DNA of 34,116 bases from Saprospirales bacterium. Lineage in GTDB: Bacteria; Bacteroidota; Bacteroidia; Chitinophagales; Saprospiraceae. Positions 15,645-24,217 of this stretch are shown piece after piece. Both the position numbers and the translations under genes were made by a program. The number at the start of each line of letters is the position of its first letter. The first letter of the stretch is position 1. Location of the stretch: contig RECS01000079.1 of the NCBI GenBank assembly GCA_007693915.1, forward strand, positions 1 to 34,116. Direction: 5' to 3'. A model generated the notes under the pieces. It was given only the letters and a program-made list of their open reading frames with translations. It was not told the origin of the DNA and did not search any database.

Positions 15645-16568
15645 TCAATTTTTTCCTGTCATTTCTCTAAACACATCTTCCATACTCGTTGCCAAGGTAC
15701 TCATTTCCAATAATACCCAATCATTTGCAGCACAATACTTAAAGACAGCTTGTCTAAAATCTACATTTCCAACTTTTTTGCCTTTAACCAACCACTTACC
15801 GCTACTTACCTTTCGAGCTTCCATTAAACCTGGAATCCGTTTCAGAATTTTTTCATCTATTATTCCATCAAACAATAAACTAAGGGCAGTGACCTCTTTA
15901 TCAGTTGTCCCTCCTCTAATCTCTTCTATCCCCTTATCCATTACCAGTTTTCCCTTATCAATAATCAGTGCCCTGTCACAAATGGCCTCCACTTCCTGCA
16001 TAATGTGACTTGAGAAAATTACCGTTTTCTCATTCCCCAACTCTTTAATAAGGTTACGTATTTCTATAATTTGATTGGGATCCAAACCGGAGGTCGGCTC
16101 GTCAAGTATCAATACTTCCGGGTTGTGAATAATAGCCTGCGCCAACCCAACGCGCTGTCGGTATCCCCTCGACAATTGCTCTATTTTTTTGTGTTGCTCC
16201 CTACCAAGCCCAGTCAACTCTATTACATCTTTTATCCTTTGAGTGGAGCGACCCATTCCATAAAAACGTGCACACAATCCCAAAAACTCCTTCACGTACA
16301 GTTCTTTATAAAGAGCATTGTGCTCAGGCAAATAGCCAATTTTTTTTCGCACTTCAAGGCTTTGGTCATCGGTACTCAGACCGCAAACTGTTGCTTTTCC
16401 CTCATCCTGTTTGATATAGCAGGTTAAAATCTTCATAGTGGTAGATTTACCGGCTCCATTTGGACCCAAAAAACCAACCACTTCGCCCCGTCTTACTTCA
16501 AAGCTGACCTTATCCACTGCTGCCTGCTCTCCGTAATATTTACTCAATCCTTCAACAACAATAGACAT
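15645..16568 (-). CDS. gldA: GldA-type ABC transporter ATPase
   Basis: The 307-residue ATPase has all nucleotide-binding motifs: Walker A GPNGAGKST (35-43), Q-loop region GYLPEHNALY (78-87), signature LSRGYRQRV (132-140), Walker B VLILDEPTSGLDP (152-164) and H-loop SSHIMQEVE (His188). The C-terminal extension (about 215-307) includes the MEDVFREMTG segment typical of ABC-2 exporter ATPases such as GldA. It follows truB after 33 bases and precedes gldF by 4 bases, so gldA-gldF-gldG form one unit, unlike F. johnsoniae where gldA is separate from gldFG. Confidence 0.9.
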   Translation of the reverse strand: MSIVVEGLSKYYGEQAAVDKVSFEVRRGEVVGFLGPNGAGKSTTMKILTCYIKQDEGKATVCGLSTDDQSLEVRKKIGYLPEHNALYKELYVKEFLGLCARFYGMGRSTQRIKDVIELTGLGREQHKKIEQLSRGYRQRVGLAQAIIHNPEVLILDEPTSGLDPNQIIEIRNLIKELGNEKTVIFSSHIMQEVEAICDRALIIDKGKLVMDKGIEEIRGGTTDKEVTALSLLFDGIIDEKILKRIPGLMEARKVSSGKWLVKGKKVGNVDFRQAVFKYCAANDWVLLEMSTLATSMEDVFREMTGKN

Positions 16569-16601
16569 ATTTTTATTTAATTATAATGATTTGATGGTGA
16601 A

Positions 16602-17327
16602 TCAATCTGATACTTCATTTAACGCAGATAACAATTCATCTATTTCAAAGGCCTCGTTAATGTGACAACTTCCAATGCTTTCCCGATTCAAAGATACTAA
16701 ATAAGCTCCAGTTCCCAATTTTTCTCCGAAATCACTTGCAAGACTTCTTATGTAAGTACCTTTTCCGCATTTTACTCGAAAAGCAACAATGGGATTATTC
16801 CAATCAAGTATCTCAAAAGACTCAATATTCACCACCCTTTCAGGCAAATCAACTTTCTCACCTCTTCGCGCCATTTTATAGAGCTTTACTCCGTCTTTTT
16901 TTACAGCAGAGTAAACAGGAGGGTATTGTTTAATATATCCTGAAAACTCTTTACTGGCTTCAAGCAGTTGGTCAAACTCAATTCCCTCCGTTGACTTATG
17001 TCCCATTTCCTCAGTTTCCGCATCAAAACTGGGGGTAACACATCCCAATTTAAAGTGCCCTGAGTAAACCTTTTCCTCTCCCATCCAGTTCTCCAAAACC
17101 TTGGTTCCCTTCCCTACACCCAAAATCAAAAGACCTTCAGCCAAAGGGTCGAGAGTGCCGGCATGTCCAACCTTTACTTTTTTCTTTTTCCATAAAAACT
17201 TGAGGTGATAGCGAATTTTATTCACTACGTCAAAAGAAGTCCACCCTATTGGTTTTTTTACTGAAAGCGTAAATCCCACCTCCGGCTGAATGCTCTTTAA
17301 ATCTGAAGTTTTGTCTAAGTGCTGCAT
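16602..17327 (-). CDS. truB: tRNA pseudouridine(55) synthase
   Basis: TruB isomerises U55 in the T-loop of nearly all tRNAs. The 241-residue protein has the signature KPIGWTSFDVVNKIR (25-39) and the catalytic motif GHAGTLDPLAEGLL, in which the Asp of GTLDP is the nucleophile. YPPVYSAVKKDG and the CGKGTYIRSLASDFG segment are also intact. It lies 4 bases after uppP in the ftsX-DUF3098-uppP-truB order, which I know as a common arrangement in this phylum. Confidence 0.95.
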   Translation of the reverse strand: MQHLDKTSDLKSIQPEVGFTLSVKKPIGWTSFDVVNKIRYHLKFLWKKKKVKVGHAGTLDPLAEGLLILGVGKGTKVLENWMGEEKVYSGHFKLGCVTPSFDAETEEMGHKSTEGIEFDQLLEASKEFSGYIKQYPPVYSAVKKDGVKLYKMARRGEKVDLPERVVNIESFEILDWNNPIVAFRVKCGKGTYIRSLASDFGEKLGTGAYLVSLNRESIGSCHINEAFEIDELLSALNEVSD

Positions 17328-17331
17328 GAAA

Positions 17332-18135
17332 TCAGAAAAACAGATGATAACTAATCAGGCCAAAGCCCAATAATAAACAATAAAATCCAAACCATTTCAA
17401 ATTGGCACTTTTTACCAGAGCAATCATCCACTTACAAGCAATAATTCCCGTGATAAAGGCTGCTATAAAACCAACAGTCAGGGCGCCAAGACTTTCCTGA
17501 AGTGCATAGTCACCTCTAATCATTTCAACTGAATCTAAAAAACCTTTACCTAAGATCAAGGGAAGCACAATTAAAAAAGAAAAACGAGCCGCTTCCTCGC
17601 GTTTTATGTTCAAAATCAAGGCTGCGCAAATTGTTGATCCTGATCTTGATATACCGGGCAATAGAGCCACAGCTTGTGCTAAGCCAATAATTACAGAGTC
17701 TTTGAAACTCACTTTTCTGTTATTGGTTTTGATCATATCTGCCACAAAAAGAAAACTTGCCGTGATCAGTAGCATTGCTCCTACCAACAGTAATTTTCCA
17801 TCAAACAAAACTGCCATGGTATCTTCAAAAAAGAAACCAATCAAACCTGCCGGAATCATTGTGATAATAATTTTCAGAAAATAATTCTTTGATTCGTTAT
17901 TTTTTCCCCATGTGAATTCGCGAAAAAGTTCAACAATTTCTCTCCTAAAAACGACTACAGTACTCAATGCGGTGGCAACATGAAGCGCAACAGTCATCGC
18001 GAGGCTTTCTTCAGCAAGGCTCTCATCGCCCAATAAGTATTTACTGATTTCTAAATGTCCGCTACTACTTACAGGTAAAAATTCAGTTAACCCCTGAACA
18101 ATGCCAAGAATAAGACTTTGAATAATTTCTTCCAT
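17332..18135 (-). CDS. uppP: Undecaprenyl-diphosphate phosphatase (BacA family)
   Basis: UppP dephosphorylates undecaprenyl diphosphate so that the lipid carrier can return to peptidoglycan and polysaccharide synthesis; loss raises bacitracin sensitivity. The 267-residue membrane protein has both family signatures, GLTEFLPVSSSGHLEI (15-30) and LPGISRSGSTI (about 159-169), and about eight hydrophobic segments. Gaps of 6 bases upstream (DUF3098) and 4 bases downstream (truB) point to one operon. Confidence 0.95.
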   Translation of the reverse strand: MEEIIQSLILGIVQGLTEFLPVSSSGHLEISKYLLGDESLAEESLAMTVALHVATALSTVVVFRREIVELFREFTWGKNNESKNYFLKIIITMIPAGLIGFFFEDTMAVLFDGKLLLVGAMLLITASFLFVADMIKTNNRKVSFKDSVIIGLAQAVALLPGISRSGSTICAALILNIKREEAARFSFLIVLPLILGKGFLDSVEMIRGDYALQESLGALTVGFIAAFITGIIACKWMIALVKSANLKWFGFYCLLLGFGLISYHLFF

Positions 18136-18141
18136 AGAATT

Positions 18142-18465
18142 TTATTGCTCTGTCGCGGCTTTTGGTGATTTTTTAAAGATGGCATAAATCTGTATACAGA
18201 GGCCAACTAAAATCAAGAATGGAGCAAGTGTAATGCGTCTGTGGCTATAAATAAGACTTTCGTCCCATACATCGGGAGAAGGCATCGCACCTCCCATCAT
18301 TAAGATCAATCCCAAAAAAATAAAAGCCAGACCTATAAGCATCCATTTAAAATTCTCCCTTCCAAACAACATTGGAAGCTTTTTTGGAGTAGATTTCATA
18401 CTACTTCTATTCCTGCGAGAGGTAGTTGCTACAACCTTTTTTATCTTTTTCTTTTGCTGGTTCAT
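18142..18465 (-). CDS. DUF3098 small two-helix membrane protein
   Basis: I start at the ATG at 18465 (107 aa, MNQQKKKIKKVV). A TTG start at 18501 would overlap the promoter box. A strongly basic N-terminal 35 residues is followed by LFGRENFKWMLIGLAFIFLG, a short acidic loop (SPDVWDESLIYSHRR) and a second helix near 80-97. This is the DUF3098 layout found between ftsX and uppP in Bacteroidota. Its function is unknown; its place suggests a role tied to division or envelope synthesis. Confidence 0.82.
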   Translation of the reverse strand: MNQQKKKIKKVVATTSRRNRSSMKSTPKKLPMLFGRENFKWMLIGLAFIFLGLILMMGGAMPSPDVWDESLIYSHRRITLAPFLILVGLCIQIYAIFKKSPKAATEQ

Positions 18466-18498
18466 GTATCTGTTTGAAGAGGTGATAGTTTGATATGA

Positions 18499-18506
18499 CA
18501 AAGTTA
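18499..18506 (-). promoter_or_regulatory. Possible -7 element before DUF3098
   Basis: On the minus strand TAACTTTG (18506-18499) fits TAnnTTTG and lies 33 bases before the DUF3098 ATG, in the 69-bp gap after ftsX. The DUF3098-uppP-truB-gldAFG genes may therefore have a promoter separate from ftsX. No TTG at the normal -33 distance was seen. Confidence 0.42.
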
Positions 18507-18534
18507 CTATATATTGCTTAATATCCCATTATCA

Positions 18535-19386
18535 TCAACGATATTTTAAGTATTGATTCAGAGTAAGCCAGGTACAAAACAGGCAGAAAACACCCCCTGA
18601 CAGAGGAAGTCCAACCATCATCATTAAAGCTAGTTCCCTTCTATCTTCTGTTATCAATCCCAATGCATCATCTGTTAGAAGAGATACCACAAGGCCGATT
18701 AATAATATTGCAATTAGCCCGCTTATCAAGCCTAAAAAAAAGGACTTAAGCAAATAGGGTTTACGGATAAAGGCTCTTGAAGCACCCACCAATTCCATAG
18801 TCTCAATTTCCATCCTGTCCGCATATAATGCCAGCTTGGTTGTATTATAAATCAACACCACAGAAAGAAACAAAAACAGCAATCCAAAGCCACTGAACCA
18901 AAAAGCAAAGTATTCAAGATTTGAATGAAAGTCAAGCACCAGTCTATCTTGGTAATGAATCTCGCTGATCGAGTTGACATTTTTTTTATAGTGGCGACTC
19001 AATTCATTCAATATAGCCGGCTCAAAATAATCTGCTTTCAGGTTAAAAATAACCATATCCTGAAAAGGAACATCATCCTCAGACCACCATGCTGTCTGCT
19101 CATAATCGAGGCCCAAAAGATATACCGCTTCTGCAGGGGGAAGGTGCTTTATGCTATTTTCCAAGACGCGTTCATCCTCAGTAAGAAGAGACTTGATTTT
19201 CTTTACATCATCTGCAGATACATTTTGCCTGAGTTCTATGGCGATATCTGTATTTTCCTTCAGCCACTTCACCAATTCTCCCGAAAAAATAAAACTGGCA
19301 GCCAGAAAGCCCAGTATCACCATAACAATAGTCGTACTGGTAAATGGGATGAGGTAATTGGGTTTAATTTTAATGCGTCGCAACAT
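18535..19386 (-). CDS. ftsX: Cell division protein FtsX
   Basis: FtsX is the membrane subunit of the FtsEX ABC-like complex that controls peptidoglycan hydrolases at the septum. The 283-residue protein has the family topology: helix 1 at 14-36, an extracytoplasmic domain of about 120 residues, then three helices near 158-182, 215-237 and 250-275. The conserved cytoplasmic segment MEIETMELVGASRAFIRKP lies between helices 2 and 3. No ftsE is in the window, as is common in this phylum. It is the first gene of the minus-strand run and faces the 850-bp non-coding gap. Confidence 0.9.
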   Translation of the reverse strand: MLRRIKIKPNYLIPFTSTTIVMVILGFLAASFIFSGELVKWLKENTDIAIELRQNVSADDVKKIKSLLTEDERVLENSIKHLPPAEAVYLLGLDYEQTAWWSEDDVPFQDMVIFNLKADYFEPAILNELSRHYKKNVNSISEIHYQDRLVLDFHSNLEYFAFWFSGFGLLFLFLSVVLIYNTTKLALYADRMEIETMELVGASRAFIRKPYLLKSFFLGLISGLIAILLIGLVVSLLTDDALGLITEDRRELALMMMVGLPLSGGVFCLFCTWLTLNQYLKYR

Positions 19387-20061
19387 GCAAACCTAGGTTT
19401 ATAAACAACTTATTTTTTTGCAATAACTTTAATCCTATTCAATAACAGGCACAAGATATAAACTATTTTTTTAATAGGTAGAAAAAAGATACTTTATGTA
19501 GCTGATGACACTGTTGTATTGATGAGCAACTGCCCTGATTCGCTTCCTTTTGGTAAAATTGAACTACTACTGAATTAGACAAATTAGGTTTATCTTAGGT
19601 GTGCAGTAGCTGTAAAACCGGAAGAAGCTTTGCCTATTTCCTGCCCACATTTCAACTAATTAGACAGAAAAATACGAAAAAAATCCAGTGATAGAATGGA
19701 ACTTCTATTTGACCAACATGGCTGTAGTCTAAAACAATGTGATAACAAGGGTGATCCTCAGGCTGATTTAGTTTGAATGGTTTATATAGAGTAGAAAGTT
19801 GGAATCGGACTAAACCTATAGCTTTTTTACCTTTCTAGTCAGCCCACCTCATTTCATTAGGTATCATTATAAAAAAAACAACTTTGAAAAAGAAAAGCGG
19901 TAGAAGAGGGCAAAAAAGCTTAACCACCTAAAGTTTGGGATAATCCAGTATTATTGCGCCCTATCTTAAACATTCTACTTGTTACAACCAATCAAAAGCC
20001 AGGTTATTAGAAGCTAAAAAAAGACCAATCAGCAGATAATCTAATTCTCAATAATTTAAAT

Positions 20062-20069
20062 TACCTTTG
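20062..20069 (+). promoter_or_regulatory. -7 promoter element of the DEAD-box helicase (TACCTTTG)
   Basis: TACCTTTG followed by CAGCG fits TAnnTTTG. It predicts a leader of about 160 bases before the ATG at 20238, far longer than at the other genes here. No canonical -33 TTG is seen. Confidence 0.55.
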
Positions 20070-20124
20070 CAGCGAAATTGAGAAAAACCTCACAGGGCAA
20101 AATTCAATTTTAGGGATTTTGACC

Positions 20125-20159
20125 AACAGGCAGTACTTATTTATAGTATTTTGTCTGTT
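20125..20159 (+). other. Stem-loop in the helicase 5' leader
   Basis: AACAG (20125-20129) pairs with CTGTT (20155-20159). Inside it AGTACT pairs with AGTATT (one G-U) across a short TTATTTAT-like loop, with a small internal loop between the two helices. It could be an element of post-transcriptional or cold-responsive control; this is inference only. Confidence 0.35.
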
Positions 20160-20237
20160 AATCATTTTTCCCGAACTTTATTAACAGCATTATCGAATTA
20201 CTGAAGCTTTCAATAGTTTCAATTAAAAAATCTCCAA

Positions 20238-21704
20238 ATGACATCCATTTCTTTTTCTGAACTTGGTCTGACTCAAGACCTACTAAGTGCCATTGCAAAA
20301 ATGGGATTTGAAAATCCCTCTCCTATCCAACAAGAAGCTATTCCACTTTTATTGAATGGCAATGATATTGTCGGTCAGGCTCAAACAGGAACTGGAAAAA
20401 CTGCTGCTTTTGGTATTCCCATCATTCAATCCATAGACCCTTCCGAGAAAAACATTCAAGCACTTGTGGTTTGCCCTACCCGGGAGTTAGCCATTCAGGT
20501 AGCTGCGGAGTTGAGTCAATTGGCAAAAACAAGTAAGTCAGCCAAAATGCTAGCTGTTTATGGTGGTGAAGCCATTCAAAACCAAATCAAAGCATTAAAA
20601 AAAGGAGTCAATGTAGTAGTAGGTACTCCAGGGAGAATCATGGATCACATGCGTCGCGGAACAATATCCTTTAATACTGTAAAAATGGTGGTTTTGGATG
20701 AAGCAGATGAGATGTTAAATATGGGCTTTCTGGAGGATATGGAATTTATTCTGGACACCATCCCTAAAGAACAGCGACAAACCGTACTTTTCTCAGCGAC
20801 TATGCCTACTCCCATCCTGCAGATTGCCAAAAAATTCCAAAAAAACCCGGAATTCATAAAAATAAGTCGGGGCGAATTAACCTCGGGAAATGTTGAGCAA
20901 TTTTACTATGACATCAAAGGACAGGATCGCTTCAAAGCCCTGTTTCAGACTCTTCAAGCAAGAGATCACCAATTGTCTATTGTTTTTTGCAACACAAAAC
21001 TGAGGGTGGATGAATTGGCCTCTAAGCTGAATGAAAAGGGAATCAAAGCAGATGCGCTTCATGGGGACCTTAATCAGCGTCAAAGAAATCAGGTACTCAA
21101 TGCATTTAAGTCAGGATCCACTAGTCTGCTTGTTGCCACTGATGTAGCTGCAAGGGGAATAGATGTCAACAATGTAGATGCTGTTTACAACTTTGACATC
21201 CCCCTCGACCCGGAATATTATGTTCACCGCATAGGTAGGACAGGAAGAGCAGGAAATAAAGGACAATCTTTCAGCTTTGTATGTGGATCCAACGACTTCA
21301 GACGTCTGAAAAAAATCCAAGCCTACTCAAAGGTCAAAATTGAGAAAATTCCACCTCCAACTCAGGCTGATATCTTCAAAATGCGCAAAAGCTCCTTATT
21401 TGAAGAACTGAAAAAAAGATCTGAAGGTCAGGATATAGAGCTTCATTATGAATTATTGGACGACTATCTTAAAATGGGACTCGGGCAGAGACAACTTTCC
21501 GCGGCACTGCTTTCTATGGTGATCAATCCACCAAAAAACAATGCAGAGGACATAGAAGAATTCAATACAGATAAAAAATTAGAGCGGGAAGACAAACAAT
21601 TTGGTAAAAAAAGGTTTGGAAGAGGAAAATCAGGTAAATTTCAGGACAAAAGAAAAGGAAGCGGTGGCAAAGGAAGGTTTTTTAAAGGGAAGAGAAGTCG
21701 GTAA
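20238..21704 (+). CDS. DEAD-box ATP-dependent RNA helicase
   Basis: The 488-residue protein unwinds short RNA duplexes with ATP. All core motifs are in place: Q motif (FSELG through SPIQQEAIP, 6-36), motif I AQTGTGKT (48-55), Ia PTRELA (80-85), Ib GTPGR (129-133), DEAD (154-157), SAT (186-188), VFCNT, ATDVAARGID and HRIGRTGRAG. The tail after residue 380 has a helical segment (ADIFKMRKSSLFEELKKRS) and ends in a very basic Gly/Lys/Arg-rich stretch (about 445-488) suited to non-specific RNA binding, as in DeaD/CsdA and RhlE relatives. I cannot separate these subfamilies by eye. The long leader suggests regulated expression, possibly in the cold. Confidence 0.93.
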   Translation: MTSISFSELGLTQDLLSAIAKMGFENPSPIQQEAIPLLLNGNDIVGQAQTGTGKTAAFGIPIIQSIDPSEKNIQALVVCPTRELAIQVAAELSQLAKTSKSAKMLAVYGGEAIQNQIKALKKGVNVVVGTPGRIMDHMRRGTISFNTVKMVVLDEADEMLNMGFLEDMEFILDTIPKEQRQTVLFSATMPTPILQIAKKFQKNPEFIKISRGELTSGNVEQFYYDIKGQDRFKALFQTLQARDHQLSIVFCNTKLRVDELASKLNEKGIKADALHGDLNQRQRNQVLNAFKSGSTSLLVATDVAARGIDVNNVDAVYNFDIPLDPEYYVHRIGRTGRAGNKGQSFSFVCGSNDFRRLKKIQAYSKVKIEKIPPPTQADIFKMRKSSLFEELKKRSEGQDIELHYELLDDYLKMGLGQRQLSAALLSMVINPPKNNAEDIEEFNTDKKLEREDKQFGKKRFGRGKSGKFQDKRKGSGGKGRFFKGKRSR

Positions 21705-21746
21705 AAAATAGCAGCAGTGAAAAATGAAAGTGGACAGCTAGTATCT

Positions 21747-21803
21747 TGGTGGTAACTTTTTTATATGGCGTTCGACTAACGGTCTATACTCTAACAACCA
21801 CCA
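21747..21803 (+). terminator. Weak terminator-like stem after the helicase gene
   Basis: TGGTGGT (21747-21753) pairs with ACCACCA (21797-21803) over a long 43-base loop, and a short T5 run follows at 21810-21814. The long loop and weak T-tract make this doubtful. Confidence 0.25.
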
Positions 21804-21870
21804 GTCACCTTTTTCTGCAAATCAAAGCCATTATATATTTAAAAAAATAAATATTGTCGTGGAATCGACT

Positions 21871-21878
21871 TACCTTTG
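21871..21878 (+). promoter_or_regulatory. -7 promoter element of purA (TACCTTTG)
   Basis: TACCTTTG fits TAnnTTTG and ends 25 bases before the ATG. A TTG at 21854-21856 is present at a short spacing (14). A small inverted repeat, GTCG (21856-21859) and CGAC (21866-21869), lies between the two boxes and could be an operator half-site pair, but the arms are only 4 bases. Confidence 0.55.
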
Positions 21879-21903
21879 CAGTTTCTAAAACGCAAGAAAT
21901 TAA

Positions 21904-23175
21904 ATGGCTGTTGATGTATTACTAGGTCTCCAATGGGGGGATGAAGGAAAAGGAAAAATTGTTGATCATTTATCGGATCAATACGATGCAATCTGTAGGT
22001 TTCAAGGGGGACCAAATGCGGGTCATACCATCATCATAGGAAATGACAAGCATGTATTACATACCATTCCATCAGGTGTTTTCCGCGCAGGAATAAAAAA
22101 TATAGTCGGCAACGGAGTAGTGATTGACCCCATCACTTTTGAAAGGGAAATCAATGGACTACTTAAATCAGGTCTGGATTGCAGATCCAATCTATATATT
22201 TCAAAAAAGGCACATTTAATCCTCCCTACACACAGGTATCTTGATGCTGCTTCAGAGGCACAGAAAGGTGATGCTAAAATCGGCTCCACTTTAAGGGGAA
22301 TTGGTCCTACCTATATGGATAAAACCGGAAGAAACGGCCTTAGAATAGGTGATCTCCTAACCGGAGATTTTCGTGATAAATATCAAAACCTTAAAAAGAA
22401 GCACTTGAATCTCGCCGAAATTTATCCTAAAATTGATTTTGATCTCGAAGGAGAAGAAGACAAGTGGTTTAAAGCAGTCGAAACGCTTAAACAACTACAG
22501 ATTATTGATGGCGAATACTTTATCAACGACTTAATCACCAATGGTAAAAAAGTCTTAGCTGAAGGTGCTCAAGGTTCCATGCTTGACATCACTTACGGTA
22601 CCTATCCCTTTGTCACTTCATCAAATACCATCACAGCCGGTGTATGTACAGGACTAGGCATACCACCGCAAGCCATCCGAAGAGTCATTGGCATTACCAA
22701 AGCCTATTGTACAAGAGTAGGTAGCGGACCATTCCCTACAGAATTGTTTGGAAAAACCGGCAACGCCATCATGAAGGAAGGCAAGGAATATGGCGCTACT
22801 ACAGGAAGAGAGAGACGCTGCGGATGGATAGACCTGCCACAACTTAAATACGTGATCATGCTCAATGGGGTAACTGAACTCGTAATCACTAAATTAGATG
22901 TCCTCACTATCCTCGAGACCTTTAATGCAGGAACAGCTTATCAATTTGCCAACGGAAATATAAGCAATCGCTTGCCTTTTGACCTTATTGACGAAATCAA
23001 AAAAGTTGATTATCAATCCTTTAATTCTTGGAATCAACCTATAGAAAATGCCAAAAATTATGATGAACTACCGACAGAAGCATTGAATTATTTGGATTTT
23101 CTGGAAAGAGAATTAAACACCCCAATTAAAATGGTATCAGTGGGACCAGAGCGCAATCAGACCATCATTCGTTAA
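21904..23175 (+). CDS. purA: Adenylosuccinate synthase
   Basis: PurA joins IMP and aspartate with GTP hydrolysis, the first committed step from IMP to AMP. The 423-residue protein has the N-terminal GTP/IMP motif QWGDEGKGKIVD (10-21) with the catalytic Asp, GGPNAGHTI (35-43), GTYPFVTSS, ITKAYCTRVGSGPFPTE and the signature TTGRERRCGWID. Length and motif order are normal. It shares the region with guaA, the GMP branch enzyme 1 kb downstream, so both exits from IMP lie close together. Confidence 0.97.
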   Translation: MAVDVLLGLQWGDEGKGKIVDHLSDQYDAICRFQGGPNAGHTIIIGNDKHVLHTIPSGVFRAGIKNIVGNGVVIDPITFEREINGLLKSGLDCRSNLYISKKAHLILPTHRYLDAASEAQKGDAKIGSTLRGIGPTYMDKTGRNGLRIGDLLTGDFRDKYQNLKKKHLNLAEIYPKIDFDLEGEEDKWFKAVETLKQLQIIDGEYFINDLITNGKKVLAEGAQGSMLDITYGTYPFVTSSNTITAGVCTGLGIPPQAIRRVIGITKAYCTRVGSGPFPTELFGKTGNAIMKEGKEYGATTGRERRCGWIDLPQLKYVIMLNGVTELVITKLDVLTILETFNAGTAYQFANGNISNRLPFDLIDEIKKVDYQSFNSWNQPIENAKNYDELPTEALNYLDFLERELNTPIKMVSVGPERNQTIIR

Positions 23176-23270
23176 TTTTTTATAAAATATGAAGTTTTAC
23201 GCGATCATACTACCATTATTACATACCAATTATATTACTTTGTACCTTCAAAAGTTAAGCTTACTTCAAA

Positions 23271-24206
23271 ATGTTGAGTAGAAGAAACGTACGCATCAAA
23301 GTGATGCAATTATTATACAGCCTGAGTTCAGATGAAAAACTTACCCCTTCATTATTGTCTCAGCTCTATAAAAAAGGGGTAGATAAATCCTTTGAATTAC
23401 TCCTTTTTACCCTTTACCTGATAATGAGGATCAGTCGGATTTCTCTTGAGGAGGATGAAAAGAGAAAAAAGAAATTATTACCTAAAGAAGAAGATCATAC
23501 TTTTACCCCAAAACTCTATGAAAATGAGCTTATTGGTTCTCTTGAATCCTCACCCACCCTTTCTAAGGCCATTGAAAAAAAAGGATTTAGCACAAGAGTG
23601 GATACCGATGTATTAAGGGAAATTTATAGGAAATTTTCAAAAACTGAAGAATACAGATCATACCTCAGTTCAACATCTGATAACAAAGGCCACATGAGAG
23701 CCTTGCTGGATCTTTTCAGGTATTTGAGGAATAGCGATGTATTTACTGCGCTCTTAGAAGATAATTATATCAACTTTGAAGATGATAAGTCACTTATTGT
23801 CGGCTCTGTAAAAAGAGTATTGAAGGAATTGCCTGCAAAAGAAGAAGACTTTTTATCAGCTCATTATCCGGATGATGAAACCTGGAAGGATTTTGGGCTA
23901 AACCTACTGGAATTAACTACAGAAAAAGATCAGGAAATCACTGACCTAATCAATCCTGTCCTGGAAAACTGGGACGCTGAACGTCTTGCTACATTAGATA
24001 TGATATTGCTTAAAATGGCACTTTGTGAAATGCTATACTTTCCCAGTATTCCTGCGAAAGTCACTATCAATGAGTACCTCGAAGTGGCAAAAAACTATAG
24101 CACAGCTAAGAGTAAGGATTTTATTAACGGAATTTTGGACAAGTTACTAAGTAAGTTAAAAGCCAATGGAAAAATTGTAAAAAAAGGGCGCGGTCTGCTT
24201 GATTAA
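23271..24206 (+). CDS. nusB: Transcription antitermination factor NusB, long Bacteroidota form
   Basis: NusB binds boxA RNA with S10 to support rRNA transcription. The 311-residue protein is about twice the length of E. coli NusB. It opens with [17 protein letters not shown], followed by an inserted charged region (about 60-170), and the C-terminal NusB fold ends with [38 protein letters not shown] and [12 protein letters not shown]. Such long forms are normal in this phylum. A TTACTTTG box (23235-23242), one mismatch from TAnnTTTG, lies 28 bases before the ATG. guaA starts 11 bases downstream, so the two are likely co-transcribed. Confidence 0.9.
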   Translation: MLSRRNVRIKVMQLLYSLSSDEKLTPSLLSQLYKKGVDKSFELLLFTLYLIMRISRISLEEDEKRKKKLLPKEEDHTFTPKLYENELIGSLESSPTLSKAIEKKGFSTRVDTDVLREIYRKFSKTEEYRSYLSSTSDNKGHMRALLDLFRYLRNSDVFTALLEDNYINFEDDKSLIVGSVKRVLKELPAKEEDFLSAHYPDDETWKDFGLNLLELTTEKDQEITDLINPVLENWDAERLATLDMILLKMALCEMLYFPSIPAKVTINEYLEVAKNYSTAKSKDFINGILDKLLSKLKANGKIVKKGRGLLD

Positions 24207-24217
24207 ATTCATTCTCT

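Larger units (their letters stand above)
19387..20237. other. 850-bp non-coding gap with helicase leader
   Basis: There is no reading frame longer than about 26 codons that looks real. The largest ATG-initiated candidate on the + strand is 19696-19776 (26 aa, MELLFDQHGCSLKQCDNKGD at its start), without a visible promoter. I found no tRNA, terminator or long repeat. The right part (20062 onward) is the promoter and long leader of the DEAD-box helicase. The left 650 bases, between divergent genes, are unexplained: they could hold a small RNA, a decayed gene or nothing. Confidence 0.5.

Noticed and set aside
19388-19395. TAGGTTTG on the minus strand as promoter of ftsX
   Set aside because: It fits TAnnTTTG but ends one base before the ATG, so transcription would start inside the coding region.
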